From Rikenellaceae bacterium (GTDB taxonomy: Bacteria > Bacteroidota > Bacteroidia > Bacteroidales > UBA932): DNA of 22,921 nucleotides. Shown here piece by piece: positions 1 to 5,378 of this stretch. The translations under genes were made by a program, and so were the position numbers. The stretch covers positions 1 to 22,921 of the forward strand of contig CAAGFN010000225.1 of the NCBI GenBank assembly GCA_900769145.1, read 5' to 3'. Each line of letters begins with the position of its first letter. Within the stretch, counting starts at the first letter, position 1. The notes under the pieces are model-generated. The model ran no database searches. It saw only the letters and a list, made by a program, of their open reading frames with translations, and had not been told where the DNA came from.

Positions 1-186
1 CTCCGTGCCGATATATTCCATGCACAGCAGCGGGACAAGGCAGAAAAGTGACAGCAATCCTGTGTGAGGGACAAGAAAGGGCAGGGACGCCAGTGTGACG
101 AAAAGCACAAGCATTATCGCCATTGTCCTTTCCGGGCGGCGGGTTGCTTCGGGCATATCTTTTCTTTCAGATTCTCTCTGTTTCAT
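1..186 (-). CDS. N-terminal fragment of a predicted membrane protein
   Basis: An open reading frame on the minus strand begins with ATG at 186-184 and stays open for 62 codons to the window edge, so the C-terminal part is missing. The first 21 residues are charged and hydrophilic; a hydrophobic stretch (about residues 22-56) follows, with the run LASLPFFVPHTGLLSLFCLV. This looks like one long or two short membrane segments. An internal ATG at codon 11 is an alternative start. A TATCTTTG box at 208-215 (minus strand) fits a Bacteroidetes -7 element and would give a leader of about 15 bases. The gene is divergent from the LysE-type gene. The short hydrophobic N-terminus with a PLL motif faintly recalls apolipoprotein N-acyltransferases, but 62 residues are too few to assign a family. 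Confidence 0.55.
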   Translation of the reverse strand, partial: MKQRESERKDMPEATRRPERTMAIMLVLFVTLASLPFLVPHTGLLSLFCLVPLLCMEYIGTE

Positions 187-207
187 TATTTCAGGTTTTC
201 AATCAGG

Positions 208-236
208 CAAAGATATGAATTATTTCATTATATTTG
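208..236. promoter_or_regulatory. Back-to-back promoter -7 boxes of two divergent genes
   Basis: Two copies of the Bacteroidetes -7 consensus TAnnTTTG lie in opposite directions. TATCTTTG on the minus strand (208-215) points to the gene at 1-186, and TATATTTG on the plus strand (229-236) points to the LysE-type gene. Each lies about 20 bases upstream of its ATG, so both leaders would be short. No good -33 TTTG partner is visible for either box. Confidence 0.5.
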
Positions 237-255
237 TAATTTGTCAACGTATTGG

Positions 256-903
256 ATGATGGATTTGATGCTTTTGGACATATTGAAAGGCTTTCTTATA
301 GGCATCTGTGCTTCGGTCCCTCTCGGGCCGATAGCCATTCTTGTCATACAGAAATCCCTCAGCGAAGGGCACAAGGCCGGATTCATGGCTGGTCTGGGAG
401 CCTGTCTCGTCGACACATTGTTCGCCGTCATTGCGATTTTCGCATTGGCCTTCGCGGAGTCCTTCATTGCGGACCACCGCATTCTCATAATGGTTGGAGG
501 CGGCATCATTGTCATTCTCCTCGGCTGCAGCATGGCTTTCAAGGATCCTTTCCGCAAGATGAAGGAGGAGCATCAGACACCCTCATATTCCCTCAAGGAT
601 TTTTTACAGGCCGTCGTTATGGGAATTTCCAATCCGGGTGCGATATTCGTGATTTTTGCCCTGTTTGCATTCTTCGGAATCCAGCTTGAACCTCACGACT
701 TCAGGGTCGCTCCGATTCTGCTTTCACTCAGCGGTGGCTCCGCCCTGTATTGGTTTATGTTTTCCTGGGCCTTCAGCCGTTTCCGGAAAAACTTCAGGCT
801 GAGTACATTGATATGGATTAACAGGGTGACCGGGGTGATTGTGACCATAATTGGAATAGCCCTGGTGGCAGACGGGCTGCTGGATGTTATTTTTCTTAGA
901 TAA
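256..903 (+). CDS. LysE/RhtB-family exporter
   Basis: Predicted inner-membrane exporter of amino acids or similar small metabolites, 215 residues, a normal length for the LysE superfamily. The N-terminal signature is present: SVPLGPIAILVIQ near residue 20, followed by a glycine-rich GFMAGLGACLVDTLF segment. A mid-protein GISNPGAIFVIFALF stretch matches the conserved NP motif of the family. About six hydrophobic segments are seen. The frame is open upstream to base 64, but that extension is rich in charged residues and crosses the promoter box at 229-236. The start is therefore placed at the ATG at 256; the ATGs at 259 and 268 are also possible. The PASTA gene follows after 12 bases, suggesting co-transcription. 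The substrate cannot be told from the sequence. Confidence 0.85.
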   Translation: MMDLMLLDILKGFLIGICASVPLGPIAILVIQKSLSEGHKAGFMAGLGACLVDTLFAVIAIFALAFAESFIADHRILIMVGGGIIVILLGCSMAFKDPFRKMKEEHQTPSYSLKDFLQAVVMGISNPGAIFVIFALFAFFGIQLEPHDFRVAPILLSLSGGSALYWFMFSWAFSRFRKNFRLSTLIWINRVTGVIVTIIGIALVADGLLDVIFLR

Positions 904-915
904 TTGATTATTGAA

Positions 916-1689
916 ATGGAGATAAAAGGTTTTTTCAGCAATTGGATTGTGAAGAATCTGCTCATTGCGGCGGCTTCAATCCTTGTCCTTGTTGTCGGGG
1001 CTTCTGTTCTTCTCAATGTCGGAACACGTCACGGGAAGGAGATTACTGTTCCTGATTTCACCAACAGGTCGGTGGAGGATGCGTTGAAGGAGGCGGCTGC
1101 AGTAGGTGTCAGGGTTGAGGTGACAGATTCTGTTTATGTCCGGAAGATGGGGCGCGGGCTGGTCTTCTCGCAGGTTCCGAAAGCCGGTGGAAAGGTCAAG
1201 GAGGGCAGGCGTATTATGTTGACTATCAATTCGAAGACTCCGAAGAAGGTGTCAATGCCGGATCTCGTGGGCCTTTCAATGCGGCAGGCCAAGGCTGAAC
1301 TTGTTTCCCGTGGACTTGCGCTTGGCAGGCTTCGCTATACTCCGGACATTGCTACGAATTATGTCCTGAAGCAGCAGTACAGGGGACGGGATATCGGCAA
1401 GGGCGTGATGGTCAACAGCGGCTCTGTCATTGACCTGGTGGTCGGCCTTTCTGACGATAATGAGACAATGGTCCCGGACGTGAAGGGAATGAGATATCTC
1501 CGCGCAGTGGATGCTGTTCTGGATAATTCTCTCAATGTCAGCGGTTTGAAGTTTGACAAGAATGTAAAGAATTATAGCGATTCCCTTGATGCCGTGGTTT
1601 ACAGGCAGGCACCTGAACCTTCGGAGTATGCTGTAACCAAGGGCTCCGGTGTGACATTGTACCTGAGGCTTGAGGGTAAAGAGGATTGA
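916..1689 (+). CDS. Membrane-anchored protein with three PASTA domains
   Basis: A 257-residue protein with a short cytoplasmic head, one membrane segment at about residues 13-35 (KNLLIAAASILVLVVGASVL) and three consecutive PASTA domains at about 42-106, 110-178 and 183-252. Each begins with a V/M-P-D motif: VPDFTN, MPDLVG and VPDVKG. PASTA domains bind peptidoglycan or related muropeptides in penicillin-binding proteins and Ser/Thr kinases. Here there is no transpeptidase or kinase domain, so the protein is probably a periplasmic cell-wall-associated accessory factor. The ATG at 916 is preferred over the in-frame TTG at 904. The stop codon overlaps the start of the pseudouridine synthase gene (TGATG), indicating translational coupling; a PASTA-rluD pair is, to my knowledge, common in Bacteroidetes. 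Confidence 0.85.
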   Translation: MEIKGFFSNWIVKNLLIAAASILVLVVGASVLLNVGTRHGKEITVPDFTNRSVEDALKEAAAVGVRVEVTDSVYVRKMGRGLVFSQVPKAGGKVKEGRRIMLTINSKTPKKVSMPDLVGLSMRQAKAELVSRGLALGRLRYTPDIATNYVLKQQYRGRDIGKGVMVNSGSVIDLVVGLSDDNETMVPDVKGMRYLRAVDAVLDNSLNVSGLKFDKNVKNYSDSLDAVVYRQAPEPSEYAVTKGSGVTLYLRLEGKED

Positions 1690-2828
1690 TGATGGAGAAA
1701 TTTGAAGATACGCTTTTTGCTTCCGTTGAGGATGATGTCGAGGTAGGGGAGAGCGGGACTTCCGACATTGCAGTGGATGGTGCCGCAGGTGATGATTCCT
1801 CTGTGGAGGATGATGAGCAGGGGATGTTCGAGCATTTCAGGCTCAATGTGGATGTGGGTCAGACGCCTCTCCGCATTGACAAGTATATGGCCTGCCATCT
1901 TATGGATACATCCCGTCACCGGGTTCAATGCGCTATCAAGAATGGCTATGTGCGTCTGGGAGACAAGGTGGCGAAGGCCAATATGATTGTCCGTCCCGGC
2001 GATGTCATCCGTTTCGTGATGCCATACGAGAGACGGGGATTCGAGGTTCTGCCTGAGGATATTCCGCTTGACATTGTATATGAGGATGATGACCTTCTGG
2101 TGGTCAACAAGCCTGCCGGTATGGTGGTTCATCCCGGACACGGCCATTTCGAGGGTACTCTCGTGAACGCATTGGCCTTCCATCTCGGTATTTCGCAGGG
2201 GCCCGATGCCAAGGATGACAGGATGGGTGTGCTGGTCCACAGGATTGATATGGATACTTCCGGTCTCCTGGTGGTTGCGAAGAATGATGATTCGCAGCTG
2301 GATCTTGCAGGACAGTTTTTCAGGCATACCATCGAGAGGAAGTATGTGGCTGTAGTATGGGGCAATATCAAGGAGGATGAGGGTACCATTACAGGTAATA
2401 TAGGCCGCGACCCGAATGACCGTCTCCGTTTCAAGGTGTATCCGGAAGGGGACAAGGGCAAGCATGCGGTGACACATTACCGAGTGCTTGAGCGCTATGG
2501 TTATGTGACTGTGGTGGAATGCCGTCTGGAGACGGGCAGGACCCATCAGATAAGGGTTCACATGAATTATATCGGCCACCCTCTTTTCAATGATGCCCGC
2601 TACGGCGGTGCGGAAATCCGCAAGGGGACAATATACTCGAAGTACAAGCAGTTTATCCGCAATTGTTTCGAGCTTTGTCCGCGTCAGGCTCTTCATGCGA
2701 AGACCCTGGGCTTTGTCCATCCCCGCACCGGCGAATTCATCCGTTTCGATTCCGTGCTCCCCGCCGATATGCGTGCCCTCATTGACAAGTGGAAGGCCTA
2801 TGCCGGCAATATGCCGGAGGAGGAATAA
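1689..2828 (+). CDS. rluD: RluD-like 23S rRNA pseudouridine synthase (RluA family)
   Basis: Converts uridine to pseudouridine in RNA, most likely in helix 69 of 23S rRNA as RluD does. An S4 RNA-binding domain covers about residues 58-110 (LRIDKYMACHL onwards). The catalytic domain follows with the family motif HRIDMDTSGLLVVAK at 184-198, in which Asp187 is the expected nucleophile. Also seen are NKPAGMVVHPG at 140-150 and ETGRTHQIRVHM near 281-292. At 379 residues it is longer than most RluD proteins because of an acidic, low-complexity N-terminal extension of about 45 residues. The start at 1689 overlaps the preceding stop codon; the ATG at 1692 is equally possible. RluA-family members are hard to tell apart, so the symbol is a best fit. 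Confidence 0.85.
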   Translation: MMEKFEDTLFASVEDDVEVGESGTSDIAVDGAAGDDSSVEDDEQGMFEHFRLNVDVGQTPLRIDKYMACHLMDTSRHRVQCAIKNGYVRLGDKVAKANMIVRPGDVIRFVMPYERRGFEVLPEDIPLDIVYEDDDLLVVNKPAGMVVHPGHGHFEGTLVNALAFHLGISQGPDAKDDRMGVLVHRIDMDTSGLLVVAKNDDSQLDLAGQFFRHTIERKYVAVVWGNIKEDEGTITGNIGRDPNDRLRFKVYPEGDKGKHAVTHYRVLERYGYVTVVECRLETGRTHQIRVHMNYIGHPLFNDARYGGAEIRKGTIYSKYKQFIRNCFELCPRQALHAKTLGFVHPRTGEFIRFDSVLPADMRALIDKWKAYAGNMPEEE

Positions 2829-2923
2829 AACCGAGGGGTGAAGTGGATGGCATATTGCCGACTATATGGAGTTGCCTAAGTTCGACAATTAACTAGCAAT
2901 TACGAGTAAATCTTAGTGCTTTA

Positions 2924-2955
2924 TTTTGCGAAATATTGAAAATTTTGTACTTTTA
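2924..2955 (+). promoter_or_regulatory. Bacteroidetes-type promoter of the ATPase gene
   Basis: TTTTG at 2924-2928 and TACTTTTA at 2948-2955 match the -33 (TTTG) and -7 (TAnnTTTG, last base different) elements, separated by 19 bases. The expected transcription start lies near 2961, about 16 bases before the ATG at 2977. This indicates that the ATPase is transcribed on its own, not as part of the rluD cluster. Confidence 0.6.
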
Positions 2956-2976
2956 CGCAAAATAAACATATAAGAT

Positions 2977-4419
2977 ATGTGCGAAATTATTGGCAGGAAG
3001 ACTGAATTGGAGACTCTGCAAAGGAGATTTTCAAGCAATCAACCGGAATTTATAGCAATATACGGGAGGAGGAGAGTCGGAAAGACCTTTCTGGTAACCC
3101 GGGCGTTCAAGGATGACATAGTGTTTTCTCATACCGGCTTGGCACCGGTAAAAGGCAAGAAAAACACCCTGAAGAATCAACTCCAGAACTTCAGGTTCTC
3201 ACTGATGCGTCACGGTGCTGAAATAGAAAAGGATCCTTCTTCGTGGCTTGAAGCCTTCTTCATGCTTGAGAAATTTCTTGAAATGAATGACAATGGGCAG
3301 AAACAGGTTGTATTCATCGACGAGTTGTCCTGGATGGATACTCCCCGTTCTTTCTTCACAACTGCTCTCGAATCATTTTGGAATGGTTGGGGCAACAGAA
3401 GAAACAATCTCGTCCTTGTCATTTGCTCCTCCGCAACTTCGTGGATGCTGGACAATGTTATAAATGAAGGGGGAGGATTATATAACCGACTTACGGAACA
3501 AATACATCTCAAGCCCTTCACACTTGGTGAATGTGAGGCCTTCTTCATTAGCCGCAATATCAAAATGACGCGCGATGATGTGCTCAAAGCATATATGATT
3601 CTTGGGGGAATTCCGTATTACATGAATCTATTCTCTCCTGCTCTGAGTTTTCCGCAGAACATAGACAAACTGTTCTATGGGAATGATGCAAAACTGAAAA
3701 ACGAGTATGACAACTTGTTCAATGCAGTATTCGGAAAGGTAGAGTTGAGCAAGAAGATTGTTGAACTTCTGGGCAAGAAACGCTCCGGACTGACACGGAA
3801 AGAAATAGCTGAGGCGTTGGATATCAACAATAACGGAGAATTCAACAAATTGATAAGAGCAATAATCGAAAGTGGTTACGCCAGGGAGTGTGTGACATAT
3901 ACCGATAAAGAAAAGACCGTATTGGTTCGTCTTACCGATCTATTCTGCTTGTTCTGGCTTCATTTCATCAAGAAATACCCTACGAAAGACGCAAATTTCT
4001 GGAGCCTGAACAGCAATACACCGATAGTGAACACTTGGCAGGGATATGCATTTGAAGATGTATGCTTCAACCATATACCGCAAATCAAGGCGGCTTTGGG
4101 AATTGCCGGGATAATTACTGAAGAAGGGACCCTTCTCATCAGGAATGAAGGGAAATGCAAATCAGAGGGTCTTCAACTCGATATGTTGATATGGCGCTCA
4201 GACAACGTGGTTAACCTGTGCGAGATGAAATACACCAAAGAGCCCTATGCAATTGATGAAAAATATTCCGAGAAACTGATTGCTCGTGCAGAAAAGTTCT
4301 CTGAAATATATAGGAAGAACATTCCACACATTACATTGATTTCACCGAAAGGAATAAAATTCAACAAATATTCTTCCGCGGTTCAATCCATTGTATCATC
4401 AAACGAAATTTTCAAATAA
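2977..4419 (+). CDS. ATPase of the AAA/DUF234 type with nuclease-like C-terminal domain
   Basis: A 480-residue protein of the 'archaeal-type' ATPase family (ATPase_2 plus DUF234). Walker A is GRRRVGKT at 30-37 and Walker B is VVFIDEL at 111-117. A likely winged-helix segment lies near 256-310 (SGLTRKEIAEALDIN). The C-terminal region carries a pattern resembling a PD-(D/E)xK nuclease core: Glu360 (AFEDVC), Asp402 (LQLDMLIW) and Glu416-x-Lys418 (LCEMKY). The biological role of the family is poorly known; many members sit in accessory regions. The gene is clearly richer in A and T at third codon positions than its neighbours, has its own promoter, and lies between rluD and a tRNA gene, which fits horizontal acquisition. 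Family assignment is firm; nuclease activity is inferred. Confidence 0.85.
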   Translation: MCEIIGRKTELETLQRRFSSNQPEFIAIYGRRRVGKTFLVTRAFKDDIVFSHTGLAPVKGKKNTLKNQLQNFRFSLMRHGAEIEKDPSSWLEAFFMLEKFLEMNDNGQKQVVFIDELSWMDTPRSFFTTALESFWNGWGNRRNNLVLVICSSATSWMLDNVINEGGGLYNRLTEQIHLKPFTLGECEAFFISRNIKMTRDDVLKAYMILGGIPYYMNLFSPALSFPQNIDKLFYGNDAKLKNEYDNLFNAVFGKVELSKKIVELLGKKRSGLTRKEIAEALDINNNGEFNKLIRAIIESGYARECVTYTDKEKTVLVRLTDLFCLFWLHFIKKYPTKDANFWSLNSNTPIVNTWQGYAFEDVCFNHIPQIKAALGIAGIITEEGTLLIRNEGKCKSEGLQLDMLIWRSDNVVNLCEMKYTKEPYAIDEKYSEKLIARAEKFSEIYRKNIPHITLISPKGIKFNKYSSAVQSIVSSNEIFK

Positions 4420-4423
4420 TAAG

Positions 4424-4460
4424 TCCCATGAAAATCAAGTTTCACTGCAAGTTCATGGGA
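4424..4460. repeat. Inverted repeat just after the ATPase gene
   Basis: TCCCATGAA at 4424-4432 is the exact reverse complement of TTCATGGGA at 4452-4460, with 19 bases between them. It begins 5 bases after the ATPase stop codon. It could form an RNA hairpin at the end of that transcript, but there is no T-tract, so a classical intrinsic terminator is not shown. It could also be an end mark of the presumed inserted segment. Confidence 0.45.
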
Positions 4461-4535
4461 AACTGTAAAGTGTAGTCTCCTCGCCCCAAAACCTGGTTAT
4501 TTACAAGCACTTACCTTCCCCACGAAGCCCCTAGA

Positions 4536-4637
4536 GCAGACGAAGTCTGCATCGGCGGCATCAGCCGCCGCGCGGAGAACAGCGAAGCGAAAGCCCGAGG
4601 CGATGGTGCGCACGGAGCGCGCTCCCCCGTAATGGGG
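4536..4637. repeat. Cluster of perfect stem-loops, GC-rich
   Basis: Several short perfect inverted repeats are packed here. GCAGAC-GAA-GTCTGC (4536-4550) is followed at once by CGGCGGC-ATCA-GCCGCCG (4553-4570). The palindrome GGAGCGCGCTCC lies at 4614-4625, and CCCC-GTAAT-GGGG at 4625-4637. The segment is much more GC-rich than the ATPase gene to its left. It has no convincing coding frame; frames that cross it also read through the tRNA. It may be a dispersed repeat or the 3' part of a structured RNA. Confidence 0.5.
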
Positions 4638-4675
4638 CAGGGGGGAAATTGGAATATCCTGTCCCTTCGCCGTAC

Positions 4676-4709
4676 AAAAAGAAACCGACCCTTTTGGGTC
4701 GGCTTCTTT
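4676..4709 (-). terminator. Intrinsic terminator of the tRNA-Leu gene
   Basis: Read on the minus strand, a stem of CCGACCC/GGGTCGG (4685-4691 with 4696-4702) closed by a four-base loop is followed by a T-rich run (TTTCTTTTT) at 4684-4676. It lies directly downstream of the tRNA 3' end at 4712. Read on the plus strand the same hairpin is followed by CTTCTTTT, so it could act in both directions. Confidence 0.8.
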
Positions 4710-4711
4710 TG

Positions 4712-4793
4712 TGCGAGCGAAGGGACTCGAACCCATACGCACGAAGGCACCAGATCCTAAGTCTGGCTTGGCTACCAATTACAACACGCTCGC
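4712..4793 (-). tRNA. tRNA-Leu (anticodon UAG)
   Basis: The minus strand folds as a class II tRNA of 82 nucleotides. The acceptor arms GCGAGCG (4793-4787) and CGCTCGC (4719-4713) pair perfectly, with discriminator A at 4712. The anticodon stem CCAGA/TCTGG encloses the loop CTTAGGA, giving anticodon TAG, which reads CUA leucine codons. The T-loop is TTCGAGT. The long variable region of about 13 bases is as expected for leucine. The 3' CCA is not encoded (ACAA follows). The T-stem has one U-U mismatch (second pair), and the D-stem has only three pairs, TTG/CAA. A promoter lies about 80 bases upstream and a terminator directly downstream, so the gene appears complete and singly transcribed. Confidence 0.93.
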
Positions 4794-4878
4794 AAAATCC
4801 CTTCGGAAGGCTTATAACAGGAGCCCGTCATCGGAAGAAACCTTTGGAAGCTGTTTCGACCTGTATCCGAAAGGACTG

Positions 4879-4910
4879 CAAATTTAATAATTATTTGTCA
4901 TTCCTCCAAA
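4879..4910 (-). promoter_or_regulatory. Promoter of the tRNA-Leu gene
   Basis: On the minus strand TTTG (4910-4907), a 20-base spacer and TAAATTTG (4886-4879) match the Bacteroidetes -33/-7 promoter exactly. Transcription would start near 4873, giving a 5' leader of about 80 bases before the mature tRNA end at 4793. Confidence 0.65.
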
Positions 4911-4918
4911 TCCGGGCG

Positions 4919-5275
4919 TTAATCCACTGTCACTCTGTCGTCAATTTCCGATTGGAGCTTCTCCCTGCGGACCGTCAGTTTCTTCACGTACTCGCAGAAT
5001 ATATCATGTTTATAGTCGAAACTGCCCTCGGAAAACTGATGCAAATCTGAAGCAAGATATTTTTGGCCGGAATGTAAGATGAAGGCTTTCAGGGAACAGT
5101 TCAGAGGCATGAAGGATATCTCGTTCTTTATTTTCAGACTTGCGAAGATCTTTGCCTGACGCACGGCACCGCAGCCGGCAAATACGCCGGCCGGCTGCTC
5201 AAAGCAAGCTGCGCGACTCAGCCCAAGTGCTGTTCCGCTTGCTGTGTGCCTCCAACGCACAAATATGCAAATCAA
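4919..5275 (-). CDS. Unrecognised small ORF, possibly a gene remnant
   Basis: A minus-strand frame of 118 codons ends with TAA at 4921-4919. I do not recognise the product. The C-terminal 75 residues (from about AKIFASLKIKNEISF at residue 41 onward) have a balanced, soluble composition and codon choice typical of real coding sequence here, including KYLASDLHQFSEGSFDYKHD. The N-terminal 40 residues are rich in Ala, Gly and Cys and look non-coding. A shorter version could start at the ATG at 5110-5108 (63 residues). No ribosome-binding site or good promoter decides between them. It may be the 3' end of a decayed gene. The frame lies just upstream of the tRNA promoter, in the same direction. Confidence 0.3.
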   Translation of the reverse strand: MICIFVRWRHTASGTALGLSRAACFEQPAGVFAGCGAVRQAKIFASLKIKNEISFMPLNCSLKAFILHSGQKYLASDLHQFSEGSFDYKHDIFCEYVKKLTVRREKLQSEIDDRVTVD

Positions 5276-5320
5276 CCGGGATTTTACGTTGAGTTTTTTT
5301 TAACTTACAAACAATGCGAA

Positions 5321-5356
5321 TATAAAAATACGAGGCTGACTATCTGATAGCCAGCC
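5321..5356 (-). terminator. Probable terminator of ppdK
   Basis: On the minus strand, 22 bases past the ppdK stop codon, GGCTGGCTAT (5356-5347), a three-base loop and ATAGTCAGCC (5343-5334) form a 10-base-pair stem with one G-U pair. A T-rich stretch (TCGTATTTTTATATT) follows. This is a reasonable intrinsic terminator. Confidence 0.65.
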
Positions 5357-5378
5357 CCCGTAAATATGCTATGCCAGA

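Noticed and set aside
1599..2720. Long minus-strand frame of 373 codons opposite rluD
   Set aside because: It lies wholly antisense to a gene with clear RluA-family motifs, resembles no known protein, and arises from codon bias of the real gene.
2849..2859. Small hairpin GGCA-TAT-TGCC after rluD
   Set aside because: A four-base-pair stem without a T-tract is too weak to call a terminator.
4424..4571. Possible CRISPR-like array of hairpins
   Set aside because: The stem-loops differ in sequence, there are no regular spacers, and no cas genes are present.
4497..4778. Minus-strand frames of 93 and 79 codons over the tRNA
   Set aside because: They are read through the tRNA-Leu, its terminator and the stem-loop cluster, so they are not credible proteins.
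4649..5050. Plus-strand frame of 133 codons
   Set aside because: It is antisense to the tRNA-Leu and its promoter and has no recognisable domain.
5171..5205. Inverted repeats GCCGG/CCGGC and TGCT/AGCA upstream of the small ORF
   Set aside because: The arms are only four to five bases long and common by chance in GC-rich sequence.
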